64,000 nucleotides of DNA from Schistocerca nitens (GCF_023898315.1 NC_064614.1:375285348-375349347); one strand, 5' to 3'; shown: positions 11,459 through 22,720, counted from the stretch's first letter. Notes: generated by a model not told the origin, from the letters alone. A program made the numbers and translations.

Positions 11459-12290
11459 AGGCTAATTGCCCCCATTTTATCGATGGCAATCTAAATGGTA
11501 CAATGTACGCTGCTTTTCTACGTAATATTCTACCGATGTTACTACAAGATGTTTCACTGCATGACAGAATGGCGATGTACTTGCAACATGATGGATGTCC
11601 AGCACATAGCTCGGATGCGGTTGAAGCGGTATTGAATAGCATATTTCATGACAGGTGGGTTGGTCGTCGAAGCGCCATACCATGGCCCGCACGTTCACCG
11701 GATCTGACGTCCCCGGATTTCTATCTGTGGGGAAAGTTAAAGGATGTTTGCTATCGTGATCCACCGACAACGCCTGACAACATGCGTCAGCGCACTGTCA
11801 GTGTATGTGTGAACATTACGGAAGGCGAACTACTCGCTGTTGAGAGGAATGTTGTTACACGTATTGCCAAATGCATTGAGGATCACGGACATCATTTTGA
11901 GCATTTATTACATTAATGTGGTATTTACAGGTAATTACGCTGTAACAGCTTGCGTTCTCAGAAGTGATAAGTTTACAAAGGTACATGCATCACATTGGAA
12001 CAACCGAAATAAAATCCTACGTTCTGTGTTTTAATTTGAAAAACCTACCTGTTACCAACTGTTCGTCTAAAATTAGCATATGTTTGTGACTATCACAGCG
12101 CCATCTATCATAAAGCGAAAAAGTGGTCCAACTAAAACATTCATATTTCTTTACGTACTACAAGAATATTTAATAAAAAATGGGGGTTCCTATTTTAAAA
12201 AACGCAGTTGATATCCGTTTAACCTATGGCAACGCCATCTAGCGGGCCAACCATAGCGCCATCTGGTTTCCCCCTTCAAGCTAGACGACT
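11459..12290 (+). pseudogene. DD41D-type Tc1/mariner transposase, C-terminal part
   Basis: One open frame from 11459 to a stop at 11916 encodes the C-terminal part of an IS630/Tc1/mariner transposase. It has MYLQHDGCPAH (second catalytic Asp) and WPARSPDLTSPDFYLWG (third Asp). I count 41 residues between them, the spacing of the DD41D (rosa-like) group. A non-coding stretch to about 12290 (including gccatctagcgggcc) is probably the element's 3' region. The first two thirds of the gene, with the first catalytic Asp, is absent. The more complete relative is at 46404-47746. Confidence 0.75.
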
Positions 12291-12357
12291 TTCGTTCTTT
12301 ATAGTTCTTTAGTTTGACGCTTAATTCGTGAGATATTCGGCCCGGTCACGATCAATG

Positions 12358-12768
12358 TTCAAATGTTCAAATGTGTATGAAATCTTATGGGAGCCGCGCG
12401 GGATTAGCCGAGCGGTCTCAGGCGCTGCAGTCATGGACTGTGCGGCTGGTCCCGGCGGAGGTTCGAGTCCTCCCTCGGGCATGGGTGTGTGTGTTTGTCC
12501 TTAGGATAATTTAAGTTAAGTAGTGTGTAAGCTTAAGGACTGATGACTTAAGCAATTTAAGTCCCATAAGATTTCACACACATTTGAACATCTTATTGGA
12601 GTTAACTGCTAAGGTCATCAGTCCATAAGCTTACTCACTACTTAACCTAAATTATCCTAAGGACAAACACACATACCCATGCCCAAGGAAGGACTCGAAC
12701 CTCCGCCGGGACCAGCCGCACAGTCCATGACTGCAGCGCCCCTGACCGCTCGGCTAATCCCGCGCGGC
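12358..12768 (-). mobile_element. tRNA-derived SINE, split by a second copy of its own family
   Basis: The minus-strand copy has its tail at the left (12358-12392). It resumes at 12601 and ends with its tRNA-like head at about 12768 (A box ttagccgagcggtc, B box aggttcgagtcc on the minus strand). A + strand copy of the same family occupies 12393-12589. Together they form an inverted pair. The outer target duplication is not clear. Confidence 0.85.
12393..12589 (+). mobile_element. tRNA-derived SINE inserted into a sister SINE
   Basis: It starts gccgcgcgggattagccgag, with an A box (ttagccgagcggtc) and a B box (ggttcgagtcc), and ends cacacatttgaac. The flanking 11-bp duplication is atcttatggga (12382-12392) and atcttattgga (12590-12600), with one mismatch. 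The target is the tail of an opposite-strand copy of the same SINE, so a transcript through both could fold into a hairpin of nearly 200 bp. Confidence 0.9.
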
Positions 12769-12941
12769 CACGAGTGGAACTTCAAGGCATCTGTACAACT
12801 CGATGTATTTGATATCTGATGCTGGATTATCCCAAAATGCGTAATATTAAAAGTCTCTCATTCACCACCTGATGACGTTTTACTAAGCGACTCATTCAGC
12901 ATTTGTGCACTATTGTCCCAATGTTAGGGCTGCGTTAAACA

Positions 12942-13215
12942 GCTCAACTACCATCAGAGTGTTAAAAAGAATGGGGTACAATGATCGAGAAGCTCCTCAT
13001 AAACTACACATTTCTGTATTCGGTGCTAAGTGATGCCTGAGGTGGTGTACTGAGGACACTGGATGATCTGAAACGAGTGATATGGAGTGATGAATCGTGC
13101 TCTACCCTGTGGAGATCTGATGGTAGGTTTAGGGTTTGACAAACACCTGGAGAACGTTACCTGTCGTCATGTGTAGTGCCAACAGTCAAATACGGAGAAG
13201 GTGGTGTTACATAGT
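12942..13215 (+). pseudogene. Tc1-like transposase fragment
   Basis: The + strand shows, over two frames, the DNA-binding/linker words VLKRMGYNDREAPHKLHIS (near 12955-13025), then RVIWSDES with the first catalytic Asp, and GRFRV...PGERYL...VPTVKYGEGG (to about 13205). This is the middle third of a Tc1 transposase. The second Asp and the Glu are missing, so it is dead. The 3' side is cut off by the LINE that starts near 13335. Confidence 0.75.
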
Positions 13216-13334
13216 AGGGATATTTTCCATGGTTTGAATTCGGTCCCCTGCACTTAAGAAAGCGCTAAATGTAGAAGAACATGTACACATTGCACAGCAC
13301 CGTGTATTGTGTACAGTACAGTAACAGTCAGAGA

Positions 13335-14640
13335 CACTCACTGTATAAAAGGTAGTGCTATAGGCCCTTTCCTGTACCTTATCTGTATAAACGATTTGGG
13401 AGACAATATGAGCAGCCGCCTTAGGTTGTTTGCAGATGATGCTGTCGTTTATCGACAAATAAAGTCATCAGAAGATCAAAACAAATTGCAAAACGATTTA
13501 GAAAAGATATCTGAATGGTGCGAAAATTGTCAGTTGACCCTAAATAACGAAAAGTGTGAGGTCATCCACATGAGCGCTAAAAGGAATTCGTTAAACTTCG
13601 GTTGCACGATAAATCAGTCTAATCTAAAAGCCGTAAATTCAACTAAATACCTAGGTATTACGATTACGAACAACTTAAATTGGGAGGAACACATAGAACA
13701 TGCTGTGGGGAAGGCTAACCAAAGACTGCGTTTTATTGGCAGGACACTTAGAAAACAGACCTACTAAGGAGACTACCTACACTACGCTTGTCCGTCCTCT
13801 TTTAGAATACTGTTGCGCGGTGTGGGATCCTTACCAGATAGGACTGACGGAGTGCATCGAAAAAGTTCAAAGAAGGGCAGCACGTTTTGTATTATCGCGA
13901 AATATGGGAGAGAGTGTCACTGAAATGATAAAGGATTTGGGCTGGACATCATTAAAAGAAAGGCGTTTTCCATTGGGACGGAATCTTCTCACGAAATTCC
14001 AATCACCAACTTGGTCCTCAGAATGCGAAAATATTTTGTTGACACCGACCTACATAGGGAGGAACGATCACCACGATCGTACGGAAAGATATAAGTGCTC
14101 GTTTCCAGAATGAGATTTTCACTCTGCAGCGGAGTGTGCGCTGATATGAAACTTCCTGGCAGATTAAAACTGTGTGCCCGACCAAGACTCGAACTCGGGA
14201 CCTTTGCCTTTCGCGGGCAAGTGCTCTACCAACTGAGCTACCGAAGCACGACTCACGCCCGGTACTCACAGCTTTACTTCTGCCAGTACCTCGTCTCCTA
14301 CCTTCCAAACTTTACAGGTTCGCAGGAGAGCTTCTGTAAAGTTTGGAAGGTAGGAGACGAGGTACTGGCAGAAGTAAAGCTGTGAGTACCGGGCGTGAGT
14401 CGTGCTTCGGTAGCTCAGTTGGTAGAGCACTTGCCCGCGAAAGGCAAAGGTCCCGAGTTCGAGTCTCGGTCGGGCACACAGTTTTAATCTACCAGGAAGT
14501 TTCATAAGTGCTCGTTGTTTCCGCGCGGTATACGAGATTGGAATAACAGAGAATTGCGAAGGTGGTTCGATGAACCCTCCGTCAGGCACTTAAATGTGAT
14601 TTTCAGAGCATCCATGCAGATGTAGATGTAGAACATTAGA
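13335..14640 (+). mobile_element. 5'-truncated CR1/Jockey-type LINE interrupted by a palindromic composite
   Basis: The frame from 13335 carries the RT core: GPFLYLICINDLGDN, RLRLFADDAVVYRQI (FADD catalytic motif near 13430), SEWCENCQLTLNNEKCEV and KYLGITITNNLNWEEHI. A one-base frameshift near 13767 moves the rest to another frame: LVRPLLEYCCAVWDPYQIGL and KVQRRAARFVLSR. At 14104-14503 a tRNA-like palindrome is inserted, after which the last C-terminal words and the tail (atgcagatgtagatgtagaa, near 14612-14632) continue. It lacks its 5' half. It is a different subfamily from the LINE at 8516 but shares the TAGATG tail style. Confidence 0.85.
14104..14503. mobile_element. Palindromic tRNA-like composite (two head-to-head units) with 13-bp TSD
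   Basis: It is flanked by a perfect 13-bp repeat, ataagtgctcgtt (14091-14103 and 14504-14516). Inside are two inverted arms of about 170 bp (roughly 14148-14317 and 14334-14503) separated by about 16 bases, with only a couple of arm mismatches. Each arm contains a tRNA-like block. In the right arm, cttcggtagctcagttggta is the D-arm/A-box region and gagttcgagtc the T-arm/B box. The left arm has the same on the minus strand. The left end carries about 44 extra bases (agaatgagattttcac...) with no counterpart on the right. The anticodon loop lacks the usual U33, so this is a retroposon and not a functional tRNA pair. Confidence 0.9.
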
Positions 14641-15373
14641 GTGCACTGCGTCATACAGCAGCATCTCTGAAACAATGGTTTGTAATAGCATTTCAGAAAT
14701 GAAATGGCCAGCAAAGAGTCCTAACGAATCCCACACTTATGGTATGAATCAGAACGTCAGCTTTGCATATCTCAGCGTTCAACATCAATATATTCTCTAG
14801 TTTTGGATCTTGAGGAAGAATGGACTGCCATTCCTCCATAGAAGTTAAGAAACCTAACTGAAAGTGACCCCAGCAGAGATCAAGGTGCAGTGAAGGCGAA
14901 CAGTGTACAGACCACACAATTTTGATCAGACAGTGTATATATATTGCAAGCCCAGCTCAGTGAACCACTTTCTGATTTATTATTATTATTGTTTGAGTCG
15001 GATGTGGACAGGGCTAGGTTAAGGCCCAAGCGACAAAAGCACATCTAGCGCCCTAGAGAGAATTTGTGTATAGTGTGTATCAACGTTTGTAGTGAAAAGT
15101 AGGATATCAGAAGGCAAAACGCTGCATTGTGCTTAGGTCCACAAAGGCATCGTAGTGAGGTAACTACAAATGTATGGTTACGAGGCGCCATTCACTTTAG
15201 TATGAAGTGCAGTTCCTAAAAGAAAAAATGTATTTTAAAAGTAAACTTTTCAGTCAAGTCCCTATATAACTGGGCTCAAATTTCATCCAGGGCTTTGTAC
15301 TTTACACAATATAATCTACCATACATTCACACCTCTTAAAAGAAGGTCTTCGAGTTGATGTCCTCAAATTTGG
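14641..15373. other. No gene recognised
   Basis: AT-rich, with short frames only. No repeat motif recognised. Confidence 0.4.
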
Positions 15374-16815
15374 ATGCAGTACTGCGCGAGTCTCTGCAGT
15401 GACGTACTTGCAGGAAGTTCTGGTGCTGATCCACTCGGATTTTACAGTTATAATATTTACTATTCGACGTGTGAGGACAGAGACGTTGGCACAGCGGCAT
15501 TACTGAAGGAAGGGAAACGTGCGGACGACGTGGACTGTTTGCCCTCGGCCCGCGGTACGGCCATTACTACAGGCGGCTTGCGTTTCATCGATATCTACGC
15601 GCCATCAGGTTCTGACAAAAGAAGGGAACTTGTAGAATTTCACGCCGGCGAGGTTACACCGTTAATCCGGGGACGATACGATGCTTGTATAATCGGTGGT
15701 GATTTTAATTGTGTGATCGACCAGAAAGACACCCTAAATACACTCCCAGCTAAGAACTACGAGAGCTGGTCAACGGGATGGAATTAGTCGATACATGGGA
15801 CATGAAGGATCGCAACCAACCAGGATACACATTTTTTGCGGGTCACTCTGCGGCCCATTTGGATTGGATCTACGTTTCATGGGATTTCGTGATGTCGGTG
15901 ATGGACGCAGAAATGTGGCCGACTGCGTTTGTGGACCATGAGGCGCCCTTGCCAGATGACAGGAACGGAGCGGAGAGATAATTGGAAGATGAAAGTCTCC
16001 CATGTGGGCGATGTGGATTTCCGCCGCGTGGTGGAGGACACGTCACGCGGCTGCCTCCGCCGAAGAAATGATTATGGCTCCGTCTTACAGTGGTGGACCG
16101 AGTTCGCGACGCCAGCTTTAAGGAGGACATTAATAGGCTCCTCGATGGCAGCACATGACCTCTCAATTTTGCTTTACGACTCTCCGGGAACTGTTCCCTC
16201 AACCGCCTTTACCAGAACGTCAGACAGGTGTCCACCGAGTCAGGCCTAAGCTCGTAGGACTTGCGACAGTAAGGATGGTAGGCACATTGGCAAGCGCGAG
16301 GTCGCAGGACTGCCGCCCAACGAACTATCCTCGACGCATCATGTGGTAGAGGAAAGACCTCAGAGACGAAGGACGTTCGTCAGATCGATCACAGCGAAGG
16401 CCATTGTTTTACAGCACAAAGGGATGTAGTACAGGCTTTCACGGTCATTTTCGTAGTTCTATGGGACCGATCAGGTGGACTGGAAGTAGGAGGGCACCGT
16501 CCTGGACGAGATGGGGAAGCGGGAATGGGGAAGCGGGATTCTTATCAGAAATTACGAGTGAGGATCTGGGGGAGGCGATTACAAGAGTGCCTCCAAGTTC
16601 CCAGCACTGAATGGTCCCCGTTGGAATTTCACCGTGCCTTGTGACCATTATGCCACCGATGTAGCTATGCATGTTTAATGAGCTTCTGAGGTAGGAACTC
16701 CCGGTTCTCGATGAATTCACGGAAGAGCTCGTGATCCCGATACCCAAGCCGCTTGGCGGCAGACGGCTATGCGATTAGCGCTCCTTGACCCTTCTTAATA
16801 TTGATTATAAGATGT
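15374..16815 (+). mobile_element. LINE (R1/LOA-like), 5' piece: endonuclease and start of RT
   Basis: The + strand encodes an apurinic-type (EEP) endonuclease of a LINE. FIDIYAPSGSDKRRELVEF is followed by CIIGGDFNCV (near 15690-15715, the conserved GDFN motif). In another frame, DTWDMKDRNQPGYTF and SAAHLDWIYVS (about 15790-15880) follow, with a degenerate LVDHEAPL-type end (near 15935). RT linker sequence follows in broken frames. At the right edge LLNIDYKM (16790-16815) is the start of an RT block that continues at 26452. ORF1 is missing. It is interrupted by gypsy element A and has several frameshifts. Confidence 0.8.
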
Positions 16816-17512
16816 TGTAACCTTCCCACAAAATGAAAGTCTAATGTTACTCAAATGGAAATGTACCTAGAGCTAAGTGTAAGCTCCCCGCAAAAATATT
16901 AATGACAACGACAATTAAACAAAATTAGCAATCTGACGCAAGTATAAGTTCGCATAAAATAATGAAACATGATCCCATGACAATGGAACTACAGTGACAA
17001 TCAAAACTCAATTTAACCGAAATGTCGGTCTTTGGCCCTGAGCAAAAATCAGAATTAATTTCTTACCTTAGTATAACTGCATGTGAAATATCTGCTCTTA
17101 TTCTGCGCCACAGCTTGCAGCAGATGCATCGCAATAACTAAATTTTTTTGAAGTTAATTGAAATTTTTTTGTTTAAAGGAAGTGGAAGGAAATCGAATGA
17201 TTCTTTGTTAAAAATTGCTTTTAAATCAAAATTATTATTGGGGGCGATTCTTACAGAAATTACACTTAATTAACATTATTAGCTGATCGCAATGCTGCTT
17301 AACAATATACCTTGTCCTGTATCTCGACCATTGCGGTGCCGACGCCCGCCGACTGCTCTGCGCTACCACTACTCACAGACACCTCTCCGCTACATAACTC
17401 GGCTACTGCTCCCAACAGACTACTGTACTGCACTGCGCTTCGAGCGCAATTGCTCTGGTCAGAGATTCTACAATGCCTCATCATCGCTGCCAACGAGTAC
17501 ATACGCCTTTCA
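16816..17512 (-). repeat. 3' LTR of gypsy element A
   Basis: 697 bp, tgtaacc...cctttca on the + strand. It differs from the 5' LTR at about 16909 (c versus t) and about 17450 (t versus c) only. Just inside it (17515-17525) the minus strand has the purine-rich agtggaggg, a plausible polypurine tract. Confidence 0.93.
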
Positions 17513-20500
17513 TAACCCTCCACTGGGGGGCAAAAAATTTGGCAGCGATGGTGAGTCATTTGGACTTGCCATCGTAACAAATTTTTCTTTTAATTAATTA
17601 ACATTTACAAAATATTTGGATGTAATACATGAATTAAATGTTGTGCGCATGCACCGATTACAAAACATTACAGACAAGACAAAATATAAGTACAATGAGT
17701 AGAGAGCGTATCAGCAAATCAGAAAAATGTATATACAAATTATTTGACAAATAACAAAGTGCACACGCACTGTAAGATTCTGTAGCATTTTTTTTTTTTT
17801 AACAAAATCATGTTGACAAGGGACATGAGTGCACATGCACTGCAGTGGAGAACATATCAGCAAAAGACGAAATGTATATACAATGAGTAACAAATGACAT
17901 AAATCATAAAAGGTATGCAGAATGAACACAAATCATATTGAAAATTGAGAAGAGTGCACAGGCACTGGAGTTCAGTAGAAAACATATTCACATAAGTGCA
18001 CATGCACTGAAAACTTTTGAACAGTTTTATAACAAATAAACGCAAGGGTAGAAAAATCATCAAATCACAAAAAGTATATACAATATGGATGACAAGAGTG
18101 CACACATACTGCACTTCAGAACAAATCGAAAATGTCTTTAGTATTTTCACAATAAATAAACATAATGGCAAAAAATCATGTCGACAGGTGACATAAGTGT
18201 ACTCGCACTGGAGTTCAACAAATCGAGAAAAAATGTATAGGCCATGAACATAAATGGTGTTAGTTAAAAATGATTTTCACTATTAGGTTAGGAAAGGAAA
18301 GGATTGAATCATGGTTGTAGCACTTTAGTTTGCACACAGCTGCACTGAAAGTCCATATCTTTCCACAGAATCACAACACTAAGTGATACAATCTGCAGTT
18401 CCGTTCCCAGAAGTATTTATCAGCGTATCAAGACACTGAAACGTCGTAGTAATATTCCATGCTATCATTTGGCAGTATACCAGGTACACCAAACAGTGGG
18501 ACCATAATAACGTCTTCATCGCTTACAGTGGTGGACAGCATGTCGTGTCAACACCACGCTCTTAAGAGGCACACCAACGTAGAATTAGTGCAAAAACCAA
18601 ATATAGTGTGCTCCATGATAATGAGGATGGACAAGACAAATGGATGTTACAATAATTTCAGGTAGTTAGGTCAGAAGGTGAAGGACATTAACTAACACAC
18701 AAGTCTTGAGTAGTGATTACATAAGTAGTTTGCGGCATCCATAGCCTAGTTATTGAACATTTCTGTACCAAGTATTTTAGTATTACAGAATAATGTTCAT
18801 AAAATTAAATTTGCCATCATGGGTAGTCGTATTACAATAAACAGCGGCAATCTTTGTTCAGTTACACAATTACAATCATAGCATTAATAATCATGGGCAT
18901 TATAAGTAGTCTCATTACAATAGACAATGGCAATTACTAGCCAGTTATAAAATTACAATCATAGCATTAATAATCATGGGCATAATAAGTAGTCTCATTA
19001 CAATAGATAGTGGTAATTCTTAGCCAGTTACACAATTACAATCATAGCATTAATAATCATGGGCATAATAAGTAATCTCATTACAATAGACAGTGGCAAT
19101 TATTAGCCAGTTATAAAATTACAATCATAGCATTATTATTCAGATAATTAAGAAGTCATTAAAGTGACATACTATTCAGAGCTGATCAGTATTATTCAGA
19201 ATTATCATAAACTAGTGACATTATATGAGACTGGTAATACATTTTTTTTTTGTGCTAGCAATGCATTGCTTTGGGTAATTATAAGGGAAAGCAAGAAGAA
19301 ATAAGAGAAAAAATTGCTTCTAGGTTGTTCCTATAAATGAAAAATGTGTAACGTCATTCGTCAGCTGTACCAAGGTTGTGACACAAGGTACTATATGTGA
19401 TCACATGTGTAAATGATATACACAAATGGGTAAAAAAAAAAATAAAATGCAAGTACTAGAACAGGTATAGTAAGTAACAAGTTTAGTAAATATCATGAAA
19501 AGATTCTCCTGGAAAAAATACAAAATGGATTATTGAGCTGAAAGAAGAAACTCAGACTATGCTGAAAAGTAGTGAACTTCGAATTAACAGGTAGTGAAAT
19601 GTGTATAAAAAATGTGTTCCATAGCTGTCCTTTCCAAAACCTTCAGTCATCCTACTATGCAATATAACACCTGCTGTCAAAGCAAACTGCAACAAATACT
19701 TAATTAACTACATAGCATAAATACATAACTTCAACATTATCCTCATCTGTAAAAAAAAAACTTCATTAACCATCACTTCATTATCCATATTATCATAACT
19801 TCACTATTATCATCACCTGAAAAGAAAAAAACTTCATTATTTATAGTAGCATATTCTTCATCATTATTCTTCATCAGCATTCATTATCATCTGCAAAAAT
19901 CACTTCATTATTCATCACACAACTATTCCTTATCTCTAGCATATTTCATCACTTAAAACTAAGATGTGTAGTTCTGTCTGACAGCTTGCATCAATCGCTT
20001 CGTATTCTGAAAGAAAAAATTAGTTAAGACTACTATTCTGCGATGTGTATAGTATATTCTTGTTAATGATTGTTAATCCTAATCCATTTACTCTTCCTCA
20101 TAAGGTTATTGCATCTTCTTTCGTTTATTCCGTAGGTGAAATTCCCATTTCTGTTCAATTTATTTCCTTTACGCATCATTTCTTTCTGAAATTGATGAAC
20201 AAGGATTAATATCTTGCATTTAAATCATATACCCATTAAATAATAACTGGTTAATGGTGACAAAATTAAGCATACAGCATAACATGACAGAAAACGTAAT
20301 ATGTCAAAGGCATAGACAGTGTTTAAAGGCAAAAAGTGTACAGACAATATCATAATGCAGCAGCAAAAAAAAGAAAAATGTAAAACAGTCACGATGTTGA
20401 GATATCATAGGGCAAAATGTCAAAGTCAACTGGTGTGTGTTATACCTTAACTCGTTCACAGTGCATACAAACAAAACTTGAAAACAATCGTACACACAAA

Positions 20501-20661
20501 AAAATGAAAAATGTCCACAGTCTGATGTGTAACGACAAGAAAAGCGACCTGTTAACCTTACCTTGCCGGGCACTTGCCAAGAAAAAATACGATAATCATC
20601 AATAATTGTTCACATAAATATCTGGAAAATGTATTACAGTGTGATAAATCATAAAGTATGT
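17513..20661. other. Long non-coding 3' region of gypsy element A
   Basis: Between the integrase stop and the 3' LTR lie 3.1 kb with no convincing frame on the element's coding strand. In retroviruses and errantiviruses an env gene sits here, but none is seen. The region is AT-rich and repetitive. It has scattered agtgcac..gcactg palindromes (17757-18210), the 83-bp tandem array (18777-19140), and many ttcatta/atcatc words (19690-19960). Element B has a similar long non-coding 3' region, so this may be a family trait. Confidence 0.65.
18777..19140. repeat. 83-bp tandem repeat array
   Basis: Units start at 18860, 18943, 19026 and 19109, an exact spacing of 83 bases. A more diverged unit precedes them and the last one is partial. 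Each unit reads agttacacaattacaatcat or agttataaaattacaatcat and includes aataatcatgggcat and tctcattacaatag. The acac and ataa versions alternate, suggesting an older 166-bp higher-order unit. Confidence 0.9.
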
Positions 20662-20838
20662 TCATTCAATAAACGGTTTAACATTGGAGATATGGTGATT
20701 GCCTTTCGATTTTCTGGTTCTCAAAGTTTCGACGTGTACAACATTGGGGTGAGGAATACTGCGAATCCGATATGGACCTGCGTACAGAAGTTCAAATTTA
20801 CTGCACTTACCTTTTAATTTGCTGGATAAATAGTGTGT

Positions 20839-20950
20839 TGTTGTTGTTGTGGTCTTCAGTCCTGAGACTGGTTTGATGCAGCTCTAGTAAAGCTGCATGT
20901 CCTCGGGAAAAATTACGGCTGTAGTTTCCCCTTGCTTTCAGCCGTTCGCA
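20839..20950. mobile_element. Chimeric short retroposon insertion in integrase, 14-bp TSD
   Basis: It is flanked by gataaatagtgtgt at 20825-20838 and 20951-20964. The 112-bp insert joins two pieces that I remember from separate insect repeats: gtcttcagtcctgagactgg on the left, and cctcgggaaaaattacggct...ccgttcgca on the right. It breaks the C-terminal domain of integrase. Confidence 0.75.
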
Positions 20951-20968
20951 GATAAATAGTGTGTACGT

Positions 20969-21027
20969 ACGTTGGACAGAAAATATTAGTAAATAGTGTG
21001 TACGTACTAATATTTTCTGTCCAACGT
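20969..21027. repeat. Perfect 23-bp inverted repeat inside integrase
   Basis: acgttggacagaaaatatta gta (20969-20991) is the exact reverse complement of 21005-21027, with a 13-base spacer. A direct repeat, aaatagtgtgtacgta, also occurs at about 20954 and 20991. The right arm is the genuine coding sequence (HVGQKILV on the minus strand); the left arm is an extra inverted copy. Confidence 0.92.
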
Positions 21028-22720
21028 GAAAGTCTCGGCGTCTACAAACCTGTTTTTGCTGTCTTCTCCGGCGCTCTGCGGCACGTTTGATGTTGTTCAG
21101 CGCAATGTCAATTATTTCGTGGTGTCGTAATCGACGAGATGTAGGAAATGTTACTAATTCTTTAATTTTGTTTAGTGGTTCAACATTTTTCAGTATTACA
21201 GACGAAGATAGCATAGTGGATTCATTTGGAATGGAATTAATTACATCTTGGAATGAGTGTATGTGTGTGTCCCAATTAACATGTCTTTTGTGGCAGTATA
21301 TTCTACACAGTTTACCAATTTCTTTCATTAATCGTTCACAAGGGTTCGAAGAAGCGTGGTACTTGGATATATAAATCGGAGAAATGTTTCTAGCTCGTAA
21401 CATGCGTGTCCATATAGCAGAACGAAATTGTGATCCATTATCTGAAATTACTTTCATCACATGCCCTACATGAAATAAGAAATGCTTTACAAATGCTTTC
21501 GAAACAGTTTTAGCAGTAGCTTTACGTAACGGAGTGAAAGTAACAAATTTTGAAGTGAGTTCAACAGCGACAAAGATGTAGCAAAAACCTCTATTAGTTC
21601 TCGGAATTGGACCAAAAATGTCTACTGCGGTCTTAATGTAACAGGTACAATGGGATATAATGGAGGAATGTGTGAAGTTGTGTCTGACTTAGCTTTCTGG
21701 CAAATTTTGCATGACGCTAAAACTCGTCGTATACGTTTTTCCATATTTGTAAAATAACAGTTCTGTCTCAGTATAAGAAAACATTTTCTGGCTCCGTAAT
21801 GTGCATAACTTAAATGAGTGTACCAGATTAATTTGTTAACCAGTTCGTCAGGAATGCATAATAACCAATTGTTGCTGTCTGGATGAGAGTGGCGAAACAG
21901 AATGTCATTGCGTACAGTGTAGTGGTTCCTAATCGTAACATTATTCTTATCTTGCCAAAGGTGTTTAATTTCTTTCCACACATTGTCTTTACTTTGCTCT
22001 TTTGCTATATCCTGTAATGACGATGAAATAAAATTTTCAAATGCAACTTGCTGAATGTACATGACACTGAAATTTGCTTTGCAGAAGTTGGTTGCTACGC
22101 CTTGCTGATTGTTGCTGAGAGAACGGGATAATGCGTCTGCTATTACATTTTGTGTGCCGGGAATGTGAACAATCGTAAAATTAAATTCCTGTAAATACAG
22201 TTTCCATCTGCTTAATCTATCATGAGTAAATTTAGCCGAAAGTAAGAATTGTATAGCTCTGTGATCTGTGTAAACGGTCGTGTGTCTTCCATAAAGAAAA
22301 TGCCTAAATCTCGTAAAAGCCCATACAACACATAATGTTTCAAGTTCAGTAACGGAATAATTTCGCTCAGCAGGTGACAGAATGCGGCTTGCAAATGCGA
22401 TGTTTTTAATTACTTTAGAACCATCTTCTTCAATTTCCTGAAAAATGTGTACGCCTAAAGCGGTGTTGGAACTGTCGGTGGCAATAGAAAAATTTCGAGG
22501 AAGATCTGGGTGCGATAAAAGTGGTGTATTCAGCAAAGCATGTTTCAACAACATTCTCGTGAATAAGATTCTACGTGTCAAAATTATTGCTTACGTTACT
22601 GGAATATGCAACCTGTACTGTATCTGGTCAAATTCTGTCGTACGTACTGTTATTTACGGGACGATGCTGTGGCATATCGACTATTTGAACTGCTCTGTTA
22701 TTTCTTACTGACGTGTTACG

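Larger units (their letters stand above)
20662..22581 (-). pseudogene. Truncated pol of gypsy A: RNase H and integrase
   Basis: The frame at 22581-21622 starts at the RT/RNase H connection (LLNTPLLSHPDLPRNF). RNase H follows (FSIATDSSNTALG, YSVTELETLCVVWAF, VYTDHRAIQFLL), then DALSRS and an H2C2 zinc finger of integrase (HLSYAHYGARKCF...CKICQKAKS). A one-base frameshift near 21640 leads into the integrase core: VDIFGPIPR (Asp), VISDNGSQF (Asp) and SNPCERLMKEIG (Glu). The C-terminal domain (DFHVGQKILVRTHYL, later HISNVKPFIE) ends at the stop at 20662. It is disrupted by a 112-bp SINE piece and a hairpin rearrangement at 20825-21027. No protease and no YXDD reverse transcriptase block exists between gag and this gene. 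Confidence 0.88.

Noticed and set aside
14216-14480. Pair of functional tRNA genes
   Set aside because: The cloverleaf-like blocks lack U33 in the anticodon loop and always occur inside the longer repeat unit with TSDs, so they are retroposon heads.
18777-19140. CRISPR array
   Set aside because: The 83-bp units are contiguous tandem repeats without unique spacers, and the genome is eukaryotic.
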